This document shows, one piece after another, positions 1 to 6,344 of a DNA stretch of 7,062 bases. The translations under genes and the position numbers were made by a program. The notes under the pieces are model-generated. The model was not told the DNA's origin. It did no database searches and saw nothing but the letters and a program-made list of their open reading frames with translations. The stretch lies in NCBI GenBank assembly GCA_036496265.1, contig DASXLL010000089.1, positions 1 to 7,062 of the forward strand, written 5' to 3'. The first letter of the stretch is position 1, and every line of letters begins with the position of its first letter. This DNA is from CAYLLN01 sp036496265 (GTDB taxonomy: Bacteria > Planctomycetota > Planctomycetia > Pirellulales > Pirellulaceae).

Positions 1-947
1 ACGGGGTCCTCCGCGCCGGCATTATCGGTTGCGACACCTCGCATGTGGAAGCCTTCACAAAGTTGATCAATAAGAAGGATGCGCCGGCGCCCTTCGACGC
101 CGTCGAAGTCGTCGCCGCTTTTCCCGGCGGCAGCCCGGACATCGCTGAGAGCCGCAATCGCGTCGACGGCTATGTGACGAAGCTCAAAAATATGGGCGTT
201 AAAATCGTCGACTCGCTCGACGATCTCGCCGGCCAGTGCGACGTGTTCCTCGTCGAAAGTGTCGATGGCCGCCCCCATCTCAAGCAATTCCAAGCCGTCG
301 CCAAGGGCAAACCCGTGTTTGTCGACAAGCCGGCCGCCGGCTCGCTCGCCGATGTCCTCACCATTTTCCGCATCGCTGATGAAACGCATACGCCCGTCTT
401 CACTTCGTCCTCGCGGCGCTTCGTCGAAGACGTTCAGGCAGCGGTCAATGATCATGCGATCGGAGAAATGCTCGGCTGCGAAACACTCAGCCCTATGGAA
501 ATAGAGAAACATCACCCCGATCTGTTTTGGTACGGCATCCATGGCGTCGAGCCGTTGTTCACGATCATGGGCCCGGGGTGCGTCGAGGTATCGCGCACCG
601 ATTCGCCTTTGACGTCTGTCGTCGTCGGCAAATGGAAAGATGGCCGCATCGGTTCGTATCGCGGCATCAAGAAGGGCTACTACTACGCCTTCAGTCTGTT
701 CGGCACCAAGGGCGTCGTGCAGCGTACCGGTCAGGCTGGCTACGAGCCGCTGCTGACAAAAATGTGCGAATTCTTCCAAACCGGCAAGCCGCCAGTTCCG
801 CGCGAAGAAACCATCGAAATCTACGCCTTCATGGAAGCCGCCGACGCAAGCAAAAAAGCCGGTGGCAAACCAGTTATGATCGCCGACATCCTTGCAGCAG
901 CCCAAAAGAAATCGGCCGAGGCATCGGCATCGGCTGGAGGCAAATAA
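1..947 (+). CDS. Gfo/Idh/MocA family oxidoreductase, 5' end cut by window
   Basis: This is a putative NAD(P)-dependent oxidoreductase of the Gfo/Idh/MocA type, a family that acts on sugars, polyols and related compounds; the substrate cannot be read from the sequence. The frame is open to the left edge (first full codon at 3). The first visible residues, GVLRAGIIGCDTSHVEAF, form the first Rossmann strand and glycine turn, so the GTG at 45 is not the real start and probably only a short N-terminus is missing. Visible residues number 314. A VDKP motif (codons 324-332) sits where the family has its catalytic EKP. The C-terminal half has WYGIHGVEPLFTIMGPG, a pattern I associate with planctomycete members, placing a His in the substrate pocket. 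The tail is Ala/Lys-rich. The stop overlaps the next start (TAATG), so the two genes are co-translated. The family call is firm; the role is not known. Confidence 0.9.
   Translation, partial: GVLRAGIIGCDTSHVEAFTKLINKKDAPAPFDAVEVVAAFPGGSPDIAESRNRVDGYVTKLKNMGVKIVDSLDDLAGQCDVFLVESVDGRPHLKQFQAVAKGKPVFVDKPAAGSLADVLTIFRIADETHTPVFTSSSRRFVEDVQAAVNDHAIGEMLGCETLSPMEIEKHHPDLFWYGIHGVEPLFTIMGPGCVEVSRTDSPLTSVVVGKWKDGRIGSYRGIKKGYYYAFSLFGTKGVVQRTGQAGYEPLLTKMCEFFQTGKPPVPREETIEIYAFMEAADASKKAGGKPVMIADILAAAQKKSAEASASAGGK
936..940 (+). promoter_or_regulatory. Shine-Dalgarno site for the Tat-type oxidoreductase
   Basis: GGAGG lies six bases before the ATG at 947, inside the last codons of the upstream gene. It fixes the start at 947. 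It is the strongest ribosome-binding site in the window. Confidence 0.75.
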
Positions 948-2230
948 TGACCGAGCTAAACCGTCGCCATTTCCTCGCCGGCACCGCCGCAGCAACCGTT
1001 GCTCTTGCCACGAATCGCTCGTCGCGCGCGGCCGCCTCGCCGAACGAGAAGGTCGTCTTTGCGATCATGGGCGCCAACAACCGCGGCTCCCAACTTGCCA
1101 CGACGCTCACCAAGATCCCCAACGCCGAAATTGCCTACATCTGCGACTGCGAAGAAAGCGCGCTCGCCAAGGGCATCTCCGCCGCCAGTTCAAACGGCCG
1201 TCCCGCCCCCAAAGGCATCAAAGACTTCCGCCAAGCGCTCGACGACAAACATGTCGATGCCCTGATCTGCTCCGCCCCCAACCACTGGCACGCGGCCGCC
1301 ACGCTCACCGGCCTCGCCGCTGGCAAGCATGTCTATTGCGAAAAGCCGGCCAGTCACACGCCCGACGAAGGCGAGCGAATGATCGAGGCCGCCAAGAAAT
1401 CCGATCGTGTTCTGCAGATCGGCCTGCAGCGCCGTAGCCACCCGCAATACCGCGACATTATCGAGAAGGTCCGCAGCGGCGCCATCGGCAAAGTGCTGTA
1501 TGCCAAGAGCACCTACTACAACAACCGCCCCTCGATCGGCCGCGGCAAGCAAACAGCGCCACCAGCTTCGCTCGACTATGATCTCTGGCAGGGCCCGGTC
1601 ACGGCCCAGCCCTATCGCGACAACCTCATCCCGTACAACTGGCATCTCTTCTGGCACTACGGTAACTCGGAGGTCGGCAACAACGGCGTCCACACGATCG
1701 ATATCTGCCGCTGGGCTCTCGGCGTCGACTATCCGACACGCGTTGTCGCTACCGGCGGCAAGTTCCGCTATGACGATGACGAAGAAACCCCTGATACGTG
1801 CAACATCGTCGCCGACTTCGAAGGTGGCCGCACGCTTGTTTGGGAAGGTGTCAGTTGGTCGCCCCCCTACAAGCCACTTAGCGGCATCAACATCGAGCTG
1901 CGTGGCGACGCCGGCGCGATGTTCTTCGAAGACTATTACTATCGCCGCTTCGATGCCGACCGCAAACTCGTCGAGGAAATGAAAAAAGGCAACAATAGCT
2001 GGCAGCCTCACATGGAAAACTTCATCGCCGCTATTCGCAGCGGCGCGAAGCTGAATTGCGGCATCGAAGACGGCCACAAGAGCACGATGCTCGCCCATCT
2101 CGGCAACATCGCCTATCGCACCGGCCGGTCGCTTGATGTTGATCCAACCAACGGCCACATCAAGAACAGCCCTGCCGCTGACAAGCTCTGGGCCTGCGAA
2201 TACCGCAAAGGCTGGTTTCCCGGCGTCTGA
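947..2230 (+). CDS. Tat-exported Gfo/Idh/MocA family oxidoreductase
   Basis: This 427-residue protein is a Gfo/Idh/MocA oxidoreductase with a twin-arginine leader: NRRHFLAG at residues 5-12, an Ala-rich hydrophobic stretch, and probable cleavage near ARAAA-S (about 30). It would be exported folded, with its cofactor bound. The Rossmann strand is VVFAIMGANNRG (36-47), a variant glycine motif. CEKPAS at 131-136 carries the catalytic Lys133, and NNGVHTIDICRW (245-256) carries the conserved His249. The C-terminal part (about 165-400) is the alpha/beta substrate domain, with WHLFWHYGNSEVG before the His motif, as in the planctomycete subfamily with a distinct C-terminal domain. The start is ATG 947, preceded by GGAGG and overlapping the upstream stop; the frame is open back to 527 but that stretch lies over the first gene. 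The two genes form an operon, so the products may act on the same substrate, although the first gene's own leader is not visible. A sugar or inositol-type substrate is inference. Confidence 0.95.
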   Translation: MTELNRRHFLAGTAAATVALATNRSSRAAASPNEKVVFAIMGANNRGSQLATTLTKIPNAEIAYICDCEESALAKGISAASSNGRPAPKGIKDFRQALDDKHVDALICSAPNHWHAAATLTGLAAGKHVYCEKPASHTPDEGERMIEAAKKSDRVLQIGLQRRSHPQYRDIIEKVRSGAIGKVLYAKSTYYNNRPSIGRGKQTAPPASLDYDLWQGPVTAQPYRDNLIPYNWHLFWHYGNSEVGNNGVHTIDICRWALGVDYPTRVVATGGKFRYDDDEETPDTCNIVADFEGGRTLVWEGVSWSPPYKPLSGINIELRGDAGAMFFEDYYYRRFDADRKLVEEMKKGNNSWQPHMENFIAAIRSGAKLNCGIEDGHKSTMLAHLGNIAYRTGRSLDVDPTNGHIKNSPAADKLWACEYRKGWFPGV

Positions 2231-2243
2231 TCTTCTCCCGTCT

Positions 2244-2297
2244 GGGTGCCTGGGGCCACGCCCCAGCAACTATTCTGGGGCGTTGCCCCAGGCACCC
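2244..2297. repeat. Long GC-rich palindrome after the oxidoreductase operon, possible terminator
   Basis: Arms of 23 bases (2244-2266 and 2275-2297) pair with a single mismatch (C2257 against T2284) around the 8-base loop CAACTATT. The outer part is GGGTGCCTGGGGC against GCCCCAGGCACCC. Each arm is also a hairpin by itself: CTGGGGC-CAC-GCCCCAG at 2250-2266 and CTGGGGC-GTT-GCCCCAG at 2275-2291. It begins 14 bases after the stop of the oxidoreductase gene. There is no run of T on either side, so if it ends transcription it is not a textbook intrinsic terminator. A dispersed REP/MITE-like intergenic repeat is an alternative. Confidence 0.7.
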
Positions 2298-2343
2298 GGC
2301 GTTTCCTACACATCATCCAGTTGCTTCTGGAACAGGAATCCTC

Positions 2344-2352
2344 TGTTACAAT
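2344..2352 (+). promoter_or_regulatory. Putative extended -10 promoter of the peptidase gene
   Basis: TGT-TACAAT matches an extended -10 element (TGnTATAAT) with one difference in the hexamer. It ends 11 bases before the ATG at 2364, so a transcript starting about 7 bases downstream would have almost no leader. The best -35 candidate, TTGCTT at 2321-2326, is 20 bases away, longer than usual. Confidence 0.4.
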
Positions 2353-2363
2353 ACAACTCGGAC

Positions 2364-3872
2364 ATGAGAAGCCTCCTCTCCAAGCTGGTCGCGATCGCCA
2401 TCGTTGCGCTTTGCAACACCGCGCGCATCCCCGCCGCCGACTTCAATTTCTTCGGCCGCTCCGGCGACGCCATCGATATCAACCTCGGCGCAATCCCCGG
2501 CATCGCCGCCGGCTCCACGTTCTCATCGCTCAACCTGGCCGGCTTTGCGAACCACACTGTTCTCACGAGTGACCTCCTCACGGCCCAACCGTTCGCCTCG
2601 ACCGGCCACCTCTGGGTCTTCGCCAACCCAGCCCGCGACACCACCGCCGAAGGCGACACCAACACCGCCGCCCGCGGCTTCCAAGGCACGCTCTCCGGCA
2701 GCGTGCTCGTGAATGGCGTCTCCAAAACATTCAGCGTTACCGCCGCCCCCGGCTACACCGGCAGCGGAGCTGGCTCTGTCGGCCAAAGCTCCGAGAAAAT
2801 AAACGACGCCACCAATAATCCCCTCTTCGTCGCCCAACAGCAACAGCGACTCCGTTGCCTCGGTTTCGTTCCGGAAGGCGGCACGCCACTCACGGTCGAT
2901 GCCGATTTCGGTCCCAACACCGATTCCGCTACACACACGTTCCAAGCCACTTGGGCCGGCGGCAGTACTGGTTACAACACCACGCAAGCCGACGTCGATG
3001 GCATCATCGGCCCTAACACTGCCAGTTGGCTCAACGCCCAAAACGCGCCTACCTGGGGCGAGCTCATCGATCCCGATCCGCAACCGCCTGGCACATTCTC
3101 GATCAGCCGCATGATCGGCAACTTCGACATCTACCACGGCGGCGACCGCAGCGGCATCACACCGCAACCCGAGCGTTTCGGCGTCAACTGGTCGTTCGAC
3201 CTGATCGCTAAAGGTTCGGCCAAGGCCAAAATCGCCACCGGCCGCACCCAGCGCATCAACGCCATCTCGATGTCCGATGGCTACGGCTCCTCCTGTTGCC
3301 ACGACACACATCGCGTTGGCGAAGATATCGACCTGGGCACCGATAGTTCCACATGGAACTGGGGCGACGGCGTCACCAGCAGCGAAGAGCAAAAGGTCAT
3401 CAACCACGCCATTTCTTTCGTAGACGCCGGCGCCTCGGGCAAAGTGATCCGCTTTATCACATCAAATCAAGACATCTACGACGGCATCCACACCGCCCGT
3501 CCGAGCGTTGCCCTCTACTACGACACCAGCGGCGGCCACCAAAACCATCTCCACATCGACGTCGGTCCGCCCGCCCAAGTCGCCGGTCTCGCAAACCTAC
3601 CGGGCGACTTCAACCTCGACGACGTCGTCGACGCCAGGGACTATGTCGTTTGGCGCACGAGCGTCGGCAAAACGCTCACCCAATCCAGCTACACGCAGTG
3701 GCGAGCCAACTTTGGCAAAACCATTACCAATCGCCCGATCGCAGCCGGCGCCGATTTCGAGGAAGCCGGCAGCGGCTTGGCCGCCCAAGCAATTCCCGAA
3801 CCGTCCGCCGCATTCTTGGCAGCAATCGCCTGTTTGTTCGGCCTCTTGCCCCGCCGCTACCCTTCGCGCTAA
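2364..3872 (+). CDS. Secreted LAS-type peptidoglycan peptidase with PG-binding, dockerin-like and PEP-CTERM parts
   Basis: This 502-residue exported protein probably cleaves peptide cross-links in peptidoglycan. Residues 1-25 are a signal peptide (KLVAIAIVALCNTARIPAA). Residues about 26-150 form a Gly/Ala/Thr-rich region I do not recognise. Residues about 155-226 look like a peptidoglycan-binding domain: QQQQRLRCLGF, DADFGPNTDSATHTFQ and DGIIGPNTASWLN. The metallopeptidase core has HRVGEDID (H316-x6-D323) and NHLHID (H395, H397), the zinc-site pattern of LAS peptidases (M15/M74, MepA-like). GDFNLDDVVDARD (414-426) is a dockerin-type calcium loop, and IPEPSAAFLAAIACLFGLLPRR (477 onward) is a PEP-CTERM tail for exosortase sorting. 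ATG 2364 is chosen because it begins the signal peptide; the frame extends back to 2133 but overlaps the previous gene and crosses the palindrome. There is no clear ribosome-binding site. The M15-versus-M74 choice is open; export and metallopeptidase calls are strong. Confidence 0.88.
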   Translation: MRSLLSKLVAIAIVALCNTARIPAADFNFFGRSGDAIDINLGAIPGIAAGSTFSSLNLAGFANHTVLTSDLLTAQPFASTGHLWVFANPARDTTAEGDTNTAARGFQGTLSGSVLVNGVSKTFSVTAAPGYTGSGAGSVGQSSEKINDATNNPLFVAQQQQRLRCLGFVPEGGTPLTVDADFGPNTDSATHTFQATWAGGSTGYNTTQADVDGIIGPNTASWLNAQNAPTWGELIDPDPQPPGTFSISRMIGNFDIYHGGDRSGITPQPERFGVNWSFDLIAKGSAKAKIATGRTQRINAISMSDGYGSSCCHDTHRVGEDIDLGTDSSTWNWGDGVTSSEEQKVINHAISFVDAGASGKVIRFITSNQDIYDGIHTARPSVALYYDTSGGHQNHLHIDVGPPAQVAGLANLPGDFNLDDVVDARDYVVWRTSVGKTLTQSSYTQWRANFGKTITNRPIAAGADFEEAGSGLAAQAIPEPSAAFLAAIACLFGLLPRRYPSR

Positions 3873-3884
3873 GTCCCGCTCGGT

Positions 3885-3910
3885 ATCCCCCGGCTTTCGC
3901 GGGGATTCTT
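3885..3910 (+). terminator. Hairpin after the peptidase gene, likely terminator
   Basis: ATCCCC at 3885-3890 pairs with GGGGAT at 3901-3906 around CGGCTTTCGC; a shifted pairing (CCCCG with CGGGG) is also possible. TTCTTTCC follows, a modest pyrimidine tail. It lies 13 bases after the stop and separates this gene from the next. Its core, CCCCCGGCT, recurs in the hairpin at 6189-6207. Confidence 0.5.
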
Positions 3911-3965
3911 TCCGCCTCGACTCGTTTTTCGCTCCGCGTCTTCCGACGACTTTCTCTCAGCTTTC

Positions 3966-3974
3966 TGCTAAACT
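3966..3974 (+). promoter_or_regulatory. Putative extended -10 promoter of the hydrolase gene
   Basis: TGC-TAAACT resembles an extended -10 element and lies 38 bases before the ATG at 4013, leaving room for a leader of about 30 bases with a ribosome-binding site. No convincing -35 is visible. Confidence 0.35.
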
Positions 3975-3999
3975 AACTCTCGTCGGACGGAGCAGGATC

Positions 4000-4006
4000 G
4001 GAGAAG
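4000..4006 (+). promoter_or_regulatory. Ribosome-binding site of the hydrolase gene
   Basis: GGAGAAG lies six bases before the ATG at 4013 (nine bases counted from GGAG). It supports this start, which also begins a signal peptide. Confidence 0.55.
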
Positions 4007-4012
4007 ATTTCA

Positions 4013-5170
4013 ATGCGCGTTGCCCCTCATCTCGGATTCGCCGCTGCGCTATTTGCGTTTCTATTCGCTACGACTGTCCACGCGCAATACCCAGTCGCCG
4101 GCCTCACTGCCACGGGCCGCACGCTTACGATCGGCGCCGGCTCCGCCTGGAAAGTCTTCATCCCCGATACTTTCGTCACGCGCCCGGGCAACGTCGCCGA
4201 TGTGATCATGCACCTGCACGGTGATCCCCAAACCGTTTGGAACAATGCCAAATGGGCCAATCTCAACGCCATCATCATCACGGCTAACTACGGCGCCGCC
4301 TCCAGCGCCTATCAGACCCCATTTTCAACAGATACGACGCTCTTTCAAACTGCTCTTGATCAAGCGCTCACTGCGGTCCGGGCGCAGTCCGACATTTCCG
4401 ACAACCTGCAGTGGGATCAGCTCGTCCTCTCGTCATTTAGCGCCGGCTACGGCGGAGTTCGCGAAATCCTCAAGAGCGCAACCTATCGCAACAACATCGA
4501 CGACCTTGTGGCCGCCGATTCTCTCTATGCGACTACTGCCGCCGACGGCACGCCGCTCGACTCACAAATGGTCGACTACAAGACATTCGCTCTTGCCGCC
4601 AAGAACGGCCAAAAAACGTTCCTTCTCAGCCACTCAAAAGTTCTCACTTACACGTACGAGAACACAATCGAAACCGCCGATGAGCTAATGCAATACCTGG
4701 GCATCACTCCAACCGCTTATTCCGCAACGGGCCTCGGAACACTCAACTACTATCGCAAAGCTCAAGCCGGCAACTTCCGCATCTGGGGCGCCAACGGCGA
4801 CACGGCCGATGACCACTCGGCCCATCTCCGCTACATCGGCGACTTCTGGGAGCGACTTCCGATCGCCAAACTAATTCCCGGCGACTTCAACCTCGACGGC
4901 ACAGTCAACGCTGCCGACTATGTTCTCTGGCGCAAGAAAAACGGCGGCACCGCGCTCCCGAACGACGGCGGCATCACGCCCGGCGTTACCAACGCCGCCG
5001 ATTATACCTACTGGCGCTCTCGCTACGGATCCGTCTTCGTCCCCGCCATCAACACTGCTGACGGCCTCGGATTCGCAACGGAAATCCCGGAGCCACAAGC
5101 CCTATCGCTGGTCGTCCTGATGGCGCTCGCGACTCTCGCTCGCCAGTCTACGCGCCGCACCCCTCGCTGA
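4013..5170 (+). CDS. Secreted alpha/beta-hydrolase-like protein with dockerin-like block and PEP-CTERM tail
   Basis: This 385-residue exported protein is probably a serine hydrolase or esterase; the substrate is unknown. Residues 1-24 are a signal peptide (FAAALFAFLFATTVHA, cleaved before QY). VIMHLHGD (64-71) fits the strand and turn that forms the oxyanion hole. LSSFSAGYGG (139-148) is a nucleophile elbow with Ser143 and Phe in place of the usual first Gly. AADSLYA (167-173) offers Asp169, and DDHSAHLRY (266-274) offers His268 or His271, in the right order for a Ser-Asp-His triad. PGDFNLDGTVNAADYVLW (289-306) is a dockerin-type calcium loop with ligands D291, N293, D295, N299, D302; a second half at 327-340 (NAADYTYWRSRYGS) lacks the leading ligands. 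IPEP at 358 begins a PEP-CTERM tail ending RQSTRRTPR. The C-terminal layout matches the upstream peptidase, so both are probably handled by the same sorting machinery. The triad is inferred from order, not from structure. Confidence 0.85.
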   Translation: MRVAPHLGFAAALFAFLFATTVHAQYPVAGLTATGRTLTIGAGSAWKVFIPDTFVTRPGNVADVIMHLHGDPQTVWNNAKWANLNAIIITANYGAASSAYQTPFSTDTTLFQTALDQALTAVRAQSDISDNLQWDQLVLSSFSAGYGGVREILKSATYRNNIDDLVAADSLYATTAADGTPLDSQMVDYKTFALAAKNGQKTFLLSHSKVLTYTYENTIETADELMQYLGITPTAYSATGLGTLNYYRKAQAGNFRIWGANGDTADDHSAHLRYIGDFWERLPIAKLIPGDFNLDGTVNAADYVLWRKKNGGTALPNDGGITPGVTNAADYTYWRSRYGSVFVPAINTADGLGFATEIPEPQALSLVVLMALATLARQSTRRTPR

Positions 5171-5242
5171 CCGGTTCGAAGCCCGCACCGCCTGCAAGGG
5201 ACTTTTGCGCTGCCGATTCAAGATGCAGCACCTCGCGTCGCA

Positions 5243-5251
5243 AGCTACAAT
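5243..5251 (+). promoter_or_regulatory. Putative promoter of the small membrane ORF
   Basis: AGC-TACAAT ends six bases before the ATG at 5258. The TACAAT hexamer is identical to the one before the peptidase gene. If used, the mRNA would begin at or within a base or two of the start codon. No -35 at normal spacing was found. Confidence 0.35.
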
Positions 5252-5257
5252 CGCCGC

Positions 5258-5413
5258 ATGCTAAAGCTCTGCACCCACACCATCGGTTTTATCGGCTTCC
5301 TGGGACTTGCATTGGGCCTATTCGGCGGACCTACTTTCATGACGTGTGGCTGCATCCTGCTCAGCGCCGCACTGATCGCAGCATCGATTCAATCGCTCAA
5401 CGATTCGAAGTAG
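5258..5413 (+). CDS. Small hypothetical membrane protein, 51 residues
   Basis: The ORF reads MLKLCTHTIGFIGFLGLALG and on to SIQSLNDSK. It has two hydrophobic segments, about residues 8-23 and 30-45, split by GGPTF, with Cys at 5, 30 and 32 and a short charged C-terminus. It would fit a small inner-membrane hairpin protein. I do not recognise a family. Support for coding is the TACAAT motif just upstream, clean placement between two longer genes, and a composition typical of membrane helices. There is no ribosome-binding site, and 88 bases separate it from the hydrolase gene. It converges on the zinc-ribbon gene, whose stop is 40 bases away. A chance ORF cannot be excluded. Confidence 0.5.
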   Translation: MLKLCTHTIGFIGFLGLALGLFGGPTFMTCGCILLSAALIAASIQSLNDSK

Positions 5414-5453
5414 CGCGGCCACGCGATTACTGCGGTTCGCGCAGGTCCAGCAA

Positions 5454-6146
5454 TCAAGGCGCTTCATCCCAATAGGGCATTTCAATCGCGTTCTTTCCAG
5501 TTTTCTCAGCCTTCAAATCGCGCCACAGCACCGTTCCGCCAGCTATGAAAATCACAACCAATGACACCAAGGCTCTTCCGGATGCGGACTCGGCAAAGTG
5601 CGCGCGAAGCGGATGAAGCTCCGCGATCGCATGTCGAATCAAATCGATCCAAGCAGGCACTCCTAGCAGAACAACAGCAGCAATCGCCATGCCGCGTGGC
5701 CGATGCCGCTCGACCAGGTAGTTGGCCCCTCGCACCAACCCCGCGAATGTCCAGGTGAATCCCGAAATTCCTACGATGTACCAGAGCATTCCCAGCTCCT
5801 GGCCATTGTTGAGCGAGAGCCCGGGCAGTTTTCCAAGGATCGACACACGTAAACCAAGCCGGTACGGCGCAATCCCGAACGCCAGAATCACGATCAACTG
5901 CAGCCAGAACCACGCCGCGAGGCCGCCAATGGCAACGATCGCAATGGCCGACCAACCTGAGACATTGAGGTATTTATCCGGGTCAATAAACGCGACTGGC
6001 TTATCGCGCTTCGGCCGTGCTGGCTCCGGTCCGACGCGCGGAAAGAAAATCTCGGCCCCGCAGTTTGGACACTTCCCCGAGCGCCCGGACCAGTCATCTC
6101 CCCCGCGCACCATTTTGCCACACCAGATACACTTCGTTCGAAGCAT
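5454..6146 (-). CDS. Zinc-ribbon multi-pass membrane protein, hypothetical
   Basis: From ATG 6146 (minus strand) this is a 230-residue protein. CIWCG (6-10) and CPNCG (26-30) form a CxxC-x16-CxxC zinc ribbon at the very N-terminus, followed by a basic Pro-rich linker (about 36-52). Four hydrophobic segments follow: about 64-93 (with IVAIGGLAAWFWLQLIVILAFG), 119-138, 152-170 and 191-207. The C-terminus is charged. This layout is common among uncharacterised planctomycete membrane proteins and gives no specific function; the ribbon would lie in the cytoplasm. The start is uncertain: ATG 6164 would add MSWGWA and has AGGA only two bases upstream, while the frame stays open to 6251. The longer forms are unlikely because they translate a GC-rich hairpin (6189-6207). 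Reading is convergent with the small ORF at 5258-5413. Confidence 0.82.
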   Translation of the reverse strand: MLRTKCIWCGKMVRGGDDWSGRSGKCPNCGAEIFFPRVGPEPARPKRDKPVAFIDPDKYLNVSGWSAIAIVAIGGLAAWFWLQLIVILAFGIAPYRLGLRVSILGKLPGLSLNNGQELGMLWYIVGISGFTWTFAGLVRGANYLVERHRPRGMAIAAVVLLGVPAWIDLIRHAIAELHPLRAHFAESASGRALVSLVVIFIAGGTVLWRDLKAEKTGKNAIEMPYWDEAP

Positions 6147-6179
6147 CGCCCACCCCCAACTCATATTCCTAGCAAGACG

Positions 6180-6220
6180 CTCCGGCAGCCCCCGGCTCCG
6201 CCGGGGGTTTTGAACCGGAG
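6180..6220. terminator. Two-tier hairpin upstream of the zinc-ribbon gene
   Basis: The inner stem is CCCCCGGC (6189-6196) with GCCGGGGG (6200-6207) around TCC, perfect over 8 pairs and followed by TTTT (6208-6211). The outer stem is CTCCGG (6180-6185) with CCGGAG (6215-6220). The T run is on the + strand, so as an intrinsic terminator it would stop rightward transcription heading away from the zinc-ribbon gene's 5' end. Read leftward it would be a leader hairpin of the zinc-ribbon mRNA. Confidence 0.55.
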
Positions 6221-6293
6221 CAACCTCTCTTAACAGCCCAACTGAACACAATTCAGGTGGCTAAAAAAACTTGTAGAAATGCCACTCCCAACT

Positions 6294-6302
6294 TGCTACA
6301 TT
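6294..6302 (+). promoter_or_regulatory. Putative extended -10 ahead of the amidohydrolase
   Basis: TGC-TACATT resembles the motifs at 2344, 3966 and 5243. TTGTAG at 6271-6276 is a possible -35 but 20 bases away. If real, it would drive the amidohydrolase gene with a leader that contains the palindrome at 6345-6460. Confidence 0.25.
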
Positions 6303-6344
6303 CAACCCGCCCCAATCCATTCCGACAGGTATAACTGAGAATAG

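Noticed and set aside
1190..2269. Minus-strand ORF of 359 codons
   Set aside because: It is a shadow of the Tat-type oxidoreductase, common in GC-rich codon usage, and runs through the palindrome.
2133..2363. N-terminal extension of the peptidase frame
   Set aside because: It overlaps the oxidoreductase gene and crosses the palindrome; the signal peptide begins at ATG 2364.
2523..3407. Minus-strand ORF of 294 codons
   Set aside because: It is antisense to the peptidase gene, with low-complexity Ala/Gly/Val sequence and no motif.
5171..5257. Terminator after the hydrolase gene
   Set aside because: Only weak short stems (for example TTGCG with CGCAA) and no T tract; nothing I can support.
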